Origin: Pseudoduganella buxea | Lineage (GTDB): Bacteria > Pseudomonadota > Gammaproteobacteria > Burkholderiales > Burkholderiaceae_D | Reading direction: 5' to 3' | Length of the DNA stretch: 41,284 nt | Assembly: GCF_009720835.1 (NCBI RefSeq) | Contig: NZ_WNKZ01000055.1 | Span: 1-41,284, forward strand | Shown: positions 32,394 through 41,157 of the stretch, one piece after another | Numbering within the stretch: the stretch's first letter is position 1 | How the letters are laid out: the number at the start of each line of letters is the position of its first letter | The notes under the pieces: generated by a model | Told to the model about the DNA's origin: nothing | Database searches by the model: none | What the model saw: the letters and a program-made list of their open reading frames with translations, nothing else | Translations under genes and position numbers: made by a program

Positions 32394-33164
32394 CTAGCTG
32401 CCCTCGTTGCGCGCACCGTGCGGCGGCGCGGGCAGTTCTTCCATCGCGATGGCGGCCAGGTCCAGCAGCCCCTGCAGTTCGGCTGCGCGCAGCTTGCGCG
32501 GTTCACGGTCGATCACGCACAGGGTGCCCAGCGCATTGCCGGCCCCGTCGCGCAGGGGCACGCCGGCATAGAAGCGGATGCGGGGGTCTTCCTGCACCAG
32601 CGGATTGCCGGCGAAGCGCGCGTCGGCCGACGCATCTTCCACCACGAAGGGCTGGTGCTCCAGGATCGCGTGCGAGCAGAAGGCCCATTCGCGCGGGGTC
32701 TGCTGCGCTTCCAGCCCGACGCGCGCCTTGAACCACTGGCGTTCGGCGGTGAGCAGCGAAATGAGGGCGATCGGCGAGCCCGTCACGGCAGCGGCCAGCC
32801 GCACAATGCGGTCGAAGCGCGCTTCGGCGGGCGAATCGATCAGGCCCGAGGCGGCCAGCGCCACCAGGCGCGTGGCTTCGTCGCGCCCGACGGGATAGGC
32901 CGGCGCCGCCGTCGCCTGGAATTCCGCTGCCGTGACAGCGGACATGGCCGCCGCCACGGCCTGCACCGCGCCGGCCGGCTCCAGCAGCCGGGCAATGCGG
33001 CTCAGGCGCGTGCGGCGGTGGCCACCGGGCGTCTTCCATGAATCGATCGCACCACTTTCCATCCACTGCTGCACGGTACTGGTGGCAACGCCCAACAGGC
33101 GCGCCGCGGCGCTGGTGGTCAGGACCGGATCGTCCTCCGGCCCGTTTGTAGAGTTGCTATGCAT
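32394..33164 (-). CDS. Excisionase-type HTH fused to a GAF domain, 256 aa
   Basis: Residues about 14-60 form a MerR/excisionase-type winged HTH (LTTSAAARLLGVATSTVQQW then KTPGGHRRTRLSRIARLL), which binds DNA. Residues about 115-250 form a GAF sensor domain (GSPIALISLLTAERQWFKAR, EWAFCSHAIL, YAGVPLRDGAGNALGTLCVI). A linker of about 55 residues joins them. The product looks like a one-component sensor-regulator. A TATACT -10 (33190-33185) places transcription start near 33178, so the ATG at 33164 with GAAAG upstream is preferred over 33176. It is divergent from the chemoreceptor gene. Confidence 0.85.
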   Translation of the reverse strand: MHSNSTNGPEDDPVLTTSAAARLLGVATSTVQQWMESGAIDSWKTPGGHRRTRLSRIARLLEPAGAVQAVAAAMSAVTAAEFQATAAPAYPVGRDEATRLVALAASGLIDSPAEARFDRIVRLAAAVTGSPIALISLLTAERQWFKARVGLEAQQTPREWAFCSHAILEHQPFVVEDASADARFAGNPLVQEDPRIRFYAGVPLRDGAGNALGTLCVIDREPRKLRAAELQGLLDLAAIAMEELPAPPHGARNEGS

Positions 33165-33245
33165 AAATTCTTTCATTTATCGGCAGTATAGACCGACAAG
33201 CCGGGCCAGCGCCAGCATTTGATTAATTTGATGAATGTATCGGAT

Positions 33246-33273
33246 TTGACACGCATTTTCACTAATTTACATT
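33246..33273 (+). promoter_or_regulatory. Sigma-70 promoter (TTGACA-16-TACATT) of the chemoreceptor gene
   Basis: TTGACA at 33246-33251 and TACATT at 33268-33273 give a start near 33280 and a leader of about 60 bases. The region is AT-rich relative to its surroundings. Confidence 0.5.
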
Positions 33274-33341
33274 GCCATATGGAAATTTATAGGGCATCAT
33301 CGCCGCATAAATCGTCACTTTCATCAATTCATCGAGCCATC

Positions 33342-34892
33342 ATGACCGCCTTCCGCCACATCAGCATCGCCACCAAGCTGTACACGGCCTTCGCCCTTGC
33401 ACTGCTGTTTACCATCGTGCTTGCCGTGACGGCGATCTCGCAGGTGCGCTTCATCGATGGCGCGCTGGAAAACGCCGACCTGCTGCGGCGCACCCAGCTC
33501 GAGCCCCTGTACGAAGCGCGCGAGGCACTCGACCAGACCGGCATCGCCGCCCGCAATGCCTATATCTTCACCGACCTGGCGGCGGCACGCCGCGAGCTGG
33601 AGCTGGTGGACCAGCACAAGGCGCTGTACCTGGCGAAGCTGGACGAACTGGACGTGCCGCTGCGCGAGAACCCGGCCTGGCAGAAGGTGCGTTCGGGCCT
33701 GGTGCAGATGGCGGCGGCGCTGGAACGGCCACGCAAATACCGCGAGGCGAACGAAATGGAGGGCTTCGGCACCTTCCTGGTCGAGGAATGCAGCCCGCTG
33801 CGCCGGCAGATCGTGGCCGATATCGGCGTGCTGCTGCACGACCTGCAGCAGCGCACTTCCGATGCCAGCAAGGCCACCGGCGCCCAGGCCGCGCGCGCCC
33901 AGTACTGGATCGGCGCACTGAGCATCCTCAGCGCCCTGGTCTGCGCCGTGACAGGCACGGCGATCGTGCGCGGCCTGCTGAAGCAGCTCGGCGGCGAGCC
34001 TTCGTATGCGGCCAGCGTGGCGCGCGGCATCGCCCGGGGTGAACTGCACCGCCCCGTCGACACGGCCCGCGCCGCCCCATCGAGCCTGCTGCAGGCCATG
34101 AGCACGATGCGCGATGGCCTGGCCGGCATCGTCACCCAGGTGCGCGGCGGTACCGATGCAATCGCGTCGGCATCGGCCGAAATCGCCTCCGGCAACCTGG
34201 ACCTGTCGGCACGCACGGAAAACCAGGCCCAGTCGCTGGCCAAGATTGCCACGCTGATGAAGCAGCTGATCGCATCGGTGCGCCGCAATGCCGACTACGC
34301 CGCCGAGGCCCGGCAGGTGGCGGCCAGTGCCTCCGCCGTGTCGCAGCGTGGCGGCGCGGCCGTGGAAGGCATCGTCACGACAATGAACCTGATTAACGAG
34401 TCGTCGCGCCGCATCGTCGACATCATCGGCGTCATCGACGGCATCGCCTTCCAGACCAATATCCTGGCCTTGAACGCGGCGGTGGAAGCGGCTCGCGCCG
34501 GCGAGCAGGGCCGCGGCTTTGCCGTCGTCGCCACCGAAGTACGCAACCTGGCGCATCGCTCCGCCGCCGCCGCCAAGGAAGTCAAGGCGCTGATCGAAGA
34601 CTCGGTCAGCAAGGTCGGCATCGGCACCGACCAGGTCAGCCAGGCCGGCGCGACGATGCGCGACGTGGTCGAAGGCATCGGCCGCGTCACGCAGATCATG
34701 ACCGAGATCTCGAACGCCACCCGCACGCAGACGGACGACATCGAATACGTCGATAACGCCATCGTCGAGCTGGACGACACCACCTGCCAGAACGCGGCCC
34801 TGGTGGAACAGGCGGCATCGGCGGCCGAGGCCCTGCGCACGCAGGCGGCCGAACTGGCCGGCGTGGTACATACCTTCCAGCTGGAGGCTTGA
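33342..34892 (+). CDS. Methyl-accepting chemotaxis protein, 516 aa
   Basis: Transmembrane helices at about 12-33 and 187-207 bracket a four-helix periplasmic sensor (about 35-185). A HAMP-like region (208-260) and a long cytoplasmic coiled coil follow. The conserved hairpin tip ILALNAAVEAARAGEQGRGF lies near 365-385. There is no C-terminal NWETF-type pentapeptide for CheR docking. It would sense an extracellular chemical and signal to CheA/CheW encoded elsewhere. The ATG at 33342 was chosen because helix 1 begins soon after it; the upstream opening at 33219 overlaps the promoter. The ribosome site is weak. Confidence 0.92.
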   Translation: MTAFRHISIATKLYTAFALALLFTIVLAVTAISQVRFIDGALENADLLRRTQLEPLYEAREALDQTGIAARNAYIFTDLAAARRELELVDQHKALYLAKLDELDVPLRENPAWQKVRSGLVQMAAALERPRKYREANEMEGFGTFLVEECSPLRRQIVADIGVLLHDLQQRTSDASKATGAQAARAQYWIGALSILSALVCAVTGTAIVRGLLKQLGGEPSYAASVARGIARGELHRPVDTARAAPSSLLQAMSTMRDGLAGIVTQVRGGTDAIASASAEIASGNLDLSARTENQAQSLAKIATLMKQLIASVRRNADYAAEARQVAASASAVSQRGGAAVEGIVTTMNLINESSRRIVDIIGVIDGIAFQTNILALNAAVEAARAGEQGRGFAVVATEVRNLAHRSAAAAKEVKALIEDSVSKVGIGTDQVSQAGATMRDVVEGIGRVTQIMTEISNATRTQTDDIEYVDNAIVELDDTTCQNAALVEQAASAAEALRTQAAELAGVVHTFQLEA

Positions 34893-34935
34893 TGGCGCAT
34901 GGCAGCGTGTCGTCCTTGCGTCGATCGGAGACACC

Positions 34936-35138
34936 ATGCAGCGTCGCTTCGCCCTGCCGGCACCGGCAATGACCTGTCCTCAAGCGCCGGTGGCGTTCAT
35001 GGCGCGGCGCCGGAAGATTGCTGGCGCTCGCCGGACGGCCGGCTGCCGGACATCACCTGCGAAGGGGACGGCACGGTGGGGCCGGCTGCGCTGTTCAAGG
35101 CTGAATCGCCCGCGATTGACGGCGCCCCGGATGCCTGA
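34936..35138 (+). pseudogene. Possible small frameshifted gene
   Basis: A good ribosome site (GGAG, 5-base spacing) precedes ATG 34936, which starts MQRRFALPAPA with coding-like codon bias. After about 11 codons the bias moves to the next frame, which reads GTGNDLSSSAGGVHGAAPEDC and then WRSPDGRLPDI to a stop at 35138. A single-base indel near 34965-34975 would join them. Alternatively an intact 79-codon frame from 34899 may be used. No family is recognised. It fills the gap between the chemoreceptor and the convergent quinone-oxidoreductase gene. Confidence 0.3.
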
Positions 35139-35143
35139 GGCCT

Positions 35144-36109
35144 TTACGGCAGCAACACCGCGGGACCGTTCAGCCGGCGCGCCGCGATATCGTGGTGTGC
35201 CAGCGCCGCGTCGGCCAGCGCATAGCGCGCCGGCGTGATCGCGCCGAACATGCCGTCGCCCAGCGCCGCGAACAGGGCGCGGCTGGCCCGTTCCAGGCCG
35301 GCGCGGTCGCCCACGTATCGGCCGGTACTGGGCTGCTGGTAATGAATGCCGCGCGCGGCCAGTGCGTCCTTGTCCACGGCCGGGCTGCCGGAAGCACTGC
35401 CCACGTGGACCAGGTGCCCGCCGTCGCGCAGCGCCGCCACCGACTGCGCAAACGTGGCCTGCCCCACCAGTTCATAGACGACATCCACACCCCGCCCTGC
35501 CGTCAACGCACGCACCTGCCGCGCCAGCGCGGGATCGGCCGAATCGAGCACGTGCGCGATGCCCGCCTCCCGCAACGACGCCGCCTTGTGCGGCGACCCC
35601 GTGGCGATGACGGTCGCCCCCAGGGCATGGGCCCAGCGCGCCACCATGGCGCCGACACCACCCGTGGCGGCATGCACCAGCACCGTCTGGCCGGGCTGCA
35701 CGCGGTGCGCGCCGAACAGCATCATCCACGCCGTCAAGCCCTTTGTGAAGGTGGCGGCGGCCGTTTCGGCATCGACGTGTTCCGGCAGCTTCACCAGCTG
35801 GGCAGCGTCGATCAGCCGCTCGGTGGCATAGGCGCCGAACGCGAAGAAGTAGGCGGCGCGGTCGCCCGGCGCCACGTGCGTGACGCCTTCGCCGACAGCG
35901 ACGACGATGCCGGCGCCTTCCACGCCCATGTCCAGCGGCAGCGGCATCTTGTAGGTGCCGGCGCGGAACATGGTATCGACGAAGTTGACCCCGATCGCTT
36001 CGTGGCGCAGGTGGACCTGGCCTGGCCCGGGCACGCCGACGGCATCGAAGGTTTCGACCTGCATGACGGCGGGGGCGCCGGTCTGGTTGATGCGGATACG
36101 CTGGTTCAT
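35144..36109 (-). CDS. Quinone oxidoreductase-like (zinc-free MDR) protein, 321 aa
   Basis: The medium-chain dehydrogenase/reductase fold, with a GroES-like N-terminal domain (1-125, RHEAIGVNFVDTMFRAGTY and GVEGAGIVVAVGEGV) and a Rossmann domain (about 130-280). The signature HAATGGVGAMVARWA lies near 145. The catalytic zinc-binding Cys/His set is absent, as in NADPH:quinone reductases. It is cytoplasmic and reduces quinones or enones. The start at 36109 has GGGAG with 7-base spacing; the upstream extension to 36283 is unconserved-looking. Confidence 0.9.
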   Translation of the reverse strand: MNQRIRINQTGAPAVMQVETFDAVGVPGPGQVHLRHEAIGVNFVDTMFRAGTYKMPLPLDMGVEGAGIVVAVGEGVTHVAPGDRAAYFFAFGAYATERLIDAAQLVKLPEHVDAETAAATFTKGLTAWMMLFGAHRVQPGQTVLVHAATGGVGAMVARWAHALGATVIATGSPHKAASLREAGIAHVLDSADPALARQVRALTAGRGVDVVYELVGQATFAQSVAALRDGGHLVHVGSASGSPAVDKDALAARGIHYQQPSTGRYVGDRAGLERASRALFAALGDGMFGAITPARYALADAALAHHDIAARRLNGPAVLLP

Positions 36110-36324
36110 TCTGCACTCCCGGTTGGTTGATGGAGCCATCGTAGACCGCACCGAGTCGGCGATAAACGGCTGGATTAACCCACCACTGTTCCCATACGCA
36201 TGACAATCCTCTTGTGCCGCAAATGCCGTTGCCGCGACGCCGCACATGAAACCGGCATACACGCGCTCTTGCAATAAATGCAATCATCATGCTAGCGTAG
36301 CGCATCTAATCGATAGGAGCATCC

Positions 36325-37167
36325 ATGATTCGCAGCCTGACCCTGTATTCCACATTGGCCCTGCCCCTGCTGCTGGGCGCCTGCGGCAAGAAGGACGAAG
36401 CGGCCGAAGCGCCAGTGGCAGCGCAGGCCGATGCGCCCGACGATGCGCAGCAAGCCGACAACGCGCCGCCCGAGGCGCCCGCCGAAAGCTTCTGGCCCGC
36501 CATTGCGCCGCTGGTGGCAGGCACCTACCAGGGCGAATGCCTGCAACTGCCGGAAATGAAGAACCAGGGCGGATCGATCACGGTAGCGGCGAACGGCAAG
36601 GCCAGCGCGGCGGGCATCGATTCGGACCTGAGCAAGAGCACCAGCATCCTGCTGTCACGTCACCGCCAGGATGGCGGCGGTCATTACGCGATGGCCACCT
36701 TGGACACGGAAAGCGACGACAGCAAGGTGCACTTCCAGCTGCAGGCCGAGGCCAAGGCGGTCGAGAACAAGGCTTTGCTGCTGCGTGGCGAGCGACAGCT
36801 ATCGTGCAGCAACGTCGGCGCGATGGATCAGCTGAACGCGAAACCCCTGCATGTATCGCTGGCCAAGCTGCTCGATGCGAGCAGCCGGAAGATGAAATGC
36901 GTCAGCACGGCCAACCTGCTGTCCCAGCCGGAGCGCACGGTGCAGGTAGCCGGTGGCGTCGTAACGGTTGGCGACGAGAAATTCCAGCTCGACAAGGCAG
37001 AACTCGAAACCGCCACCCTGACCGACGGTTCGAACGGCTTTACCTATATGTTCAAGATCTCGGAAGCGCAACAACTGAACCTGATGTACAACGGCCCGGG
37101 CAAGCTCGTATCCGCTATGGGCGTGACGATCGAGGACAAGAAGCATATTTGTACCGTCGAAGGCTAG
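36325..37167 (+). CDS. Lipoprotein of unknown function, 280 aa
   Basis: A lipoprotein signal peptide ends in LGAC, with C20 the lipidated residue, followed by KKDE and an acidic Ala/Pro linker (about 22-65). The mature domain (about 70-280) is mainly beta and contains cysteines in GECLQLPE, LSCSNVG, MKCVST and HICTVEG, which could form two disulfides. It would be anchored on the periplasmic face of the outer or inner membrane. AGGAG precedes the ATG. It is monocistronic, 228 bp before the type VI locus. I do not recognise the domain. Confidence 0.8.
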   Translation: MIRSLTLYSTLALPLLLGACGKKDEAAEAPVAAQADAPDDAQQADNAPPEAPAESFWPAIAPLVAGTYQGECLQLPEMKNQGGSITVAANGKASAAGIDSDLSKSTSILLSRHRQDGGGHYAMATLDTESDDSKVHFQLQAEAKAVENKALLLRGERQLSCSNVGAMDQLNAKPLHVSLAKLLDASSRKMKCVSTANLLSQPERTVQVAGGVVTVGDEKFQLDKAELETATLTDGSNGFTYMFKISEAQQLNLMYNGPGKLVSAMGVTIEDKKHICTVEG

Positions 37168-37196
37168 GTACCGGCAGGTACGGTGGCTGGGCGCTC

Positions 37197-37215
37197 GATA
37201 TATGAACAGTATATC
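37197..37215. promoter_or_regulatory. 19-bp dyad GATATA-TGAACAG-TATATC upstream of vgrG
   Basis: Perfect 6-bp arms around a 7-base centre lie in the AT-rich gap between the lipoprotein and VgrG genes. A second, widely spaced pair CAGGTATTC (37251-37259) and GAATACCTG (37307-37315) follows. These may be regulatory for the type VI unit. No canonical promoter is evident and VgrG lacks a clear ribosome site. Confidence 0.35.
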
Positions 37216-37395
37216 TGGGCAATATTGGAAATAATGCACTGCAGCCCTGTCAGGTATTCCAGGCTCCTATTGAGCGACAACAAGGAAATTCACCGACTCC
37301 CATTCCGAATACCTGGTTAAAATAACGAGCTTCGCACTTCGTTCCCGTCTCGCCGTCCGCGACTTGTTTAATATCCGGTATTACTGAATATATTT

Positions 37396-40278
37396 ATGGC
37401 GTCTTATCTCGTTGAAAAACTCACGGCCGCACTCGCGCAATTTCTCAGTGCCACGCGCCTGTATGAGTTCTTCCTGACTGGCGAAACCGGATCGGAAGTC
37501 GATCTCGGTTCCGGCGGACTGCTGGTGGAGGCATTCGTCGCCATGGATGCGGTACAGACACCCGGGATGCGCGATGTCATCGTATTGTCGACGAATGCCT
37601 ATATCGACGGGACCAGCCTGCTGGGACAACAAGCTGCGATGGCCGTCAGCCTCGCCGACGGAAGCCGTACCAGGTTCCATGGTGAAATCACGGAAGTGGC
37701 AATGCTTGGCAGCGAAGGCGGGTTCGCCCGTTACAGGCTACGCTTGACACCCTGGACCTGGCGGCTGACGCAGGTACGTAACAGCCGCGTATGGCAAGAC
37801 AGGACCGTTATCGAGATTGTTGACGATGTACTTGGCCAATATGCCCCGCTGGCTCAATGGCGATGGAGCGACGAAACGGTGTCGTTCATGGACCAGACCA
37901 GTCCACGTAGCTACTGCTGCCAGTATCGCGAGTCGGACCTGGATTTTATCGAGCGATTGCTGACGGAAGAAGGACTGGGCTGGCGCCACGAGCAACTGGA
38001 AGATGGGGTCGGTGTCGTGATATTTTCGGACAGTACGCAAATCTGCGCGGTGCCCGAGGATGCAAGCAGCCTGGCGGAAAATGGTATCCGCTTCCATGGT
38101 GCGCGATCTGCGGAAACTTCCGACACCATCCAGGTCTTGCAACGACAGCGCAAGCTGTCGGCCAGCTTGACGACCTTGCTCAGCCATGATTACAAGGCCA
38201 AACGCGCCGTCACGGCGAGCGCCCCCTCCCGCCTGACGTCCGGCAAGCTTCCACCGTTGGAGAGCTATGACGTTCCCGGCCAGTATGCATTTCTCAATGC
38301 CGAGCAAGCCAGGCGCTACGCCGATATCCAGATGGAGGCTCGTGAAGCGGCAGCCCAGGCATGGAAGGGGCGCTCCACGGTTCGCACGATGGCCGCAGGC
38401 ACGCGCATTGCCGTTACGCAGGGTCCGCTCCAGCAATTCGCCAACGGCCCCAGCGCGTTCGTCCTGCTGAAAGTCGTCAGCATTGGGATCAACAACTTGC
38501 CCAGCCCTGCCCGTGAGGCGCTTGCAGAGCTGTTCGGTGCCATTCCGGAACTGCTGGAGGAAAGCACGGTCGAGGTATTGGCCGAGATACCGGCCGATTT
38601 CTACCAGGCGGTCGAGCAGGCAAGCGCGACTGGCTACGCCAATGTATTCGATGCCGTTGCAGCCGACATCGTCTGGCGCCCCCAGTTGGCGGGAAGCGAT
38701 GGTCGCACGCATTCGCGGCCCACGGCACATGGTGCGCAAAGCGCGATTGTCGTTGGCGCCGATGGCAGCGACTCGCCAGCCGGAGCAGACGAACTCCATT
38801 GCGATCGACTGGGGCGGGTACGTATCCGTTTTCACTGGCAGGACGATGGAAATGCCACATGCTGGGTGCGGGTTGCCCAGCGCGCTGCCGGCGGCGGCAT
38901 GGGCAGCCAATTCTTGCCCCGCATCGGGCAGGAAGTGCTGGTGCAATTCCTGGAAAACGATATCGACCGTCCAATCGTCGCGGGGGCCCTGTATAACGGC
39001 CGTGGCGAAGGAGGCATTGCGCCGACACCCGGCGGTCAACAGGACGACGCCGGCGACGCGCAGCCATTTACCGCCGCCACCGACCATCGGACCTCCGCAC
39101 AGGGAAATCTGGCGGCTGGCAACAGCCCGGTATGGCATGGTGCCTCCGCCGACCACGCCGGTCATCGCAATGGCACGGCGCAATGGGGCGTCCGGACGAA
39201 GGAGTTTGGCGGCGCCGGCTACAACCAGCTTCTCTTCGACGATACGGACGCGCAAGGTCGAGTGCAACTCAGGTCCACCCACGCATCCAGCGAACTTAAT
39301 CTGGGGCACCTGATTCATAGTGCGGACAACTATCGGGGCAGCTTCCGGGGACAGGGAGCGGAGCTGCGTACCGACGCCTATGGCGCCGTGCGCGCGGGCG
39401 CCGGTCTGCTGATCAGCAGCTACAAGGTCGAACACGGTTCAAGTTCGCGCGATCCCGCTGGCGACAACGCACCCGGCATCGCGTTGCTGAAGCAGGCCGC
39501 GAAAGTGGCACAGGTCTTCAGCGAAGCCGCCAGCACGCACCAGACCGTTACATTGGCCTCGCACGTAGGCGCTTCCAAAGCCGGGGCGAGCAAACTGGAT
39601 GAAAATGAACCGCCACTTGCGGCGATGCAGTCGGCTGTTTCGGGCATGGTTGACGGAAGTGATCTCGATGCCGCCAAGGCGGACGCGCAAGAGAAAAAGA
39701 CGGCGCCGGGCGACACTTCCGTGCCCCATACCAGTTCGCCTATTATCGCCATCAGCGCGAAGGCAGGACTGGGTATCACGGCTGGACAGGCCGTACAGCT
39801 GGCCAATGGCGAAACGATTTCCTTGATGAGTGGGGCCGACAGCCAATACGTCGCCGGAGGACAGATGCGCGTGCACAGCCGCCAGGCAATCGGCATACTG
39901 GGCGGTGCGGTCCAGGCGGGAGAGGCCGGTTTTGGCGTGCAGATGATCGCAGCGCAAGGCGAAGTGGTGATGCAAGCGCAGGGCGACGAGCTGAAGGTGC
40001 AGGCGCGGGACGAAGTCAGCATCATCAGCGCCAATGCGACAGTCGATTGGGCGGCCGCCAAGACGATCAGTCTTTCCACCGCAGGGGGCGCGAACATCAC
40101 GATCGCTGGCGGCAATATCACCGTGCAGGCCCCTGGAAAGATCACCATCAACGCCGGGAAGAAGAGTTTCAATGGCCCAGAGAAGCTGGATTACCCTCTG
40201 CCGAAGCTGCCACGCTCCGTCTGTGTCGAATGCCTGATGAAGGCGCTGCGCACCGGCAGCGCGCTGTCGCTGAAATAG
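37396..40278 (+). CDS. vgrG: Type VI secretion tip protein VgrG, 960 aa
   Basis: The gp27-like domain covers about 25-340 (YCCQYRESDLDFIERLLTEE). The gp5 OB-fold is at about 465-545, with CDRLGRVRIRFHW and RIGQEVLVQFLENDIDRP. A Vgr repeat region (about 598-690, GGAGYNQLLFDDTD) and a DUF2345 extension (about 690-930) follow. The protein ends in a short tail, LPKLPRSVCVECLMKALRTG, with a CxxC motif that may dock an effector or adaptor. VgrG trimers cap the secreted needle. The gene is lower in GC than its chromosomal neighbours. A DUF4123 adaptor gene follows 9 bases later; no structural T6SS genes are present, so this is an orphan VgrG island. Confidence 0.95.
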   Translation: MASYLVEKLTAALAQFLSATRLYEFFLTGETGSEVDLGSGGLLVEAFVAMDAVQTPGMRDVIVLSTNAYIDGTSLLGQQAAMAVSLADGSRTRFHGEITEVAMLGSEGGFARYRLRLTPWTWRLTQVRNSRVWQDRTVIEIVDDVLGQYAPLAQWRWSDETVSFMDQTSPRSYCCQYRESDLDFIERLLTEEGLGWRHEQLEDGVGVVIFSDSTQICAVPEDASSLAENGIRFHGARSAETSDTIQVLQRQRKLSASLTTLLSHDYKAKRAVTASAPSRLTSGKLPPLESYDVPGQYAFLNAEQARRYADIQMEAREAAAQAWKGRSTVRTMAAGTRIAVTQGPLQQFANGPSAFVLLKVVSIGINNLPSPAREALAELFGAIPELLEESTVEVLAEIPADFYQAVEQASATGYANVFDAVAADIVWRPQLAGSDGRTHSRPTAHGAQSAIVVGADGSDSPAGADELHCDRLGRVRIRFHWQDDGNATCWVRVAQRAAGGGMGSQFLPRIGQEVLVQFLENDIDRPIVAGALYNGRGEGGIAPTPGGQQDDAGDAQPFTAATDHRTSAQGNLAAGNSPVWHGASADHAGHRNGTAQWGVRTKEFGGAGYNQLLFDDTDAQGRVQLRSTHASSELNLGHLIHSADNYRGSFRGQGAELRTDAYGAVRAGAGLLISSYKVEHGSSSRDPAGDNAPGIALLKQAAKVAQVFSEAASTHQTVTLASHVGASKAGASKLDENEPPLAAMQSAVSGMVDGSDLDAAKADAQEKKTAPGDTSVPHTSSPIIAISAKAGLGITAGQAVQLANGETISLMSGADSQYVAGGQMRVHSRQAIGILGGAVQAGEAGFGVQMIAAQGEVVMQAQGDELKVQARDEVSIISANATVDWAAAKTISLSTAGGANITIAGGNITVQAPGKITINAGKKSFNGPEKLDYPLPKLPRSVCVECLMKALRTGSALSLK

Positions 40279-40287
40279 GAAATATCT

Positions 40288-41157
40288 ATGTATTTTGCGG
40301 TAGACCCATGCAACCCTGTGCTCGTTACCGATGCCATCATGGCCGCGATTGACAAGCGTCCGGAGCTGAACTGGTTTGCCCTGATGGATGGGGCATTCGA
40401 TGCGGATGAGAAGTCGACGCCGGAATTCGCGCAAAAGTACTGCTTGTACGATTCCGATGCGCTGCACGAACTGATGGCGGTGTCCCCGTATCTGGTGGAG
40501 CTGCCAGCGATGAATGCTATCTCGTTGCGGACTATGCTCATGAAACTGGCGCGACATCGTCGCAACCGGCCGATGCTGAGCTTCATCGCATCAGCACACT
40601 CCGGCCAGGACATCGCCGGGCGGTGGAAAAAATTAGTCAATATCAGGGGAACCGATCAAACGGAATTCATACTCAGGTTTGCCGACACTCGCATCCTGGA
40701 AAGCGTGCCTGGTTGTCCTCAAGGGAGACTTTGGCAGGTCTTATCCGCTACTATCGAAGAATGGAACTATCCGGATCGAGCTGGCGAGGTCGTTTTTCTG
40801 AAGCCCGCACGAACTGCTGAAGAGTGTAGCGAAATTGTGTTGACCGATGAAGAATTCGGCTTCCTGGTCGAGGCAGGAACGCCTGACCATGTAATCAGCA
40901 TTATTGAACGCGACTACCCGGAACTGTTGCCCGAGAAAGATCACGCGAAGTTCTACATAAAGATAGCGGAAGCGCGAAGACTCTCTCTTGAATATGATAT
41001 TGAATCTTTTCCAGATATAGTTGGAATCTCCATCTATGCACTTGTGTCTAAAGACGATATCAGAACCGATTCACGACTACTAAGTCTTTTACGTTCCGCT
41101 AGTTGGATCAGAGGAAACCTAATCGACAATCTGTACGACCTGCTTGACGAAAGCTGA
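40288..41157 (+). CDS. DUF4123 effector-loading adaptor (Tap/TEC-like), 289 aa
   Basis: The first half (about 1-150) fits DUF4123: LNWFALMDGAFDAD near the start, then SPYLVELPA, and SFIASAHSGQDIAGRWKKLVNI with a FRFAD-like LRFADTRIL. DUF4123 proteins load an effector encoded just downstream onto VgrG. The C-terminal part (about 190-289) is divergent, and its last 170 bases are strikingly AT-rich for this genome. The gene is cotranscribed with vgrG. Its stop codon touches what looks like an insertion-sequence end, so the extreme C-terminus may be truncated or supplied by the element. Confidence 0.85.
   Translation: MYFAVDPCNPVLVTDAIMAAIDKRPELNWFALMDGAFDADEKSTPEFAQKYCLYDSDALHELMAVSPYLVELPAMNAISLRTMLMKLARHRRNRPMLSFIASAHSGQDIAGRWKKLVNIRGTDQTEFILRFADTRILESVPGCPQGRLWQVLSATIEEWNYPDRAGEVVFLKPARTAEECSEIVLTDEEFGFLVEAGTPDHVISIIERDYPELLPEKDHAKFYIKIAEARRLSLEYDIESFPDIVGISIYALVSKDDIRTDSRLLSLLRSASWIRGNLIDNLYDLLDES

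Noticed and set aside
33281..33341. A flagellar sigma-28 promoter before the chemoreceptor gene (GCCGCATAA)
   Set aside because: The -10-like word has an extra base compared with GCCGATAA and no matching TAAA -35 at the right distance.
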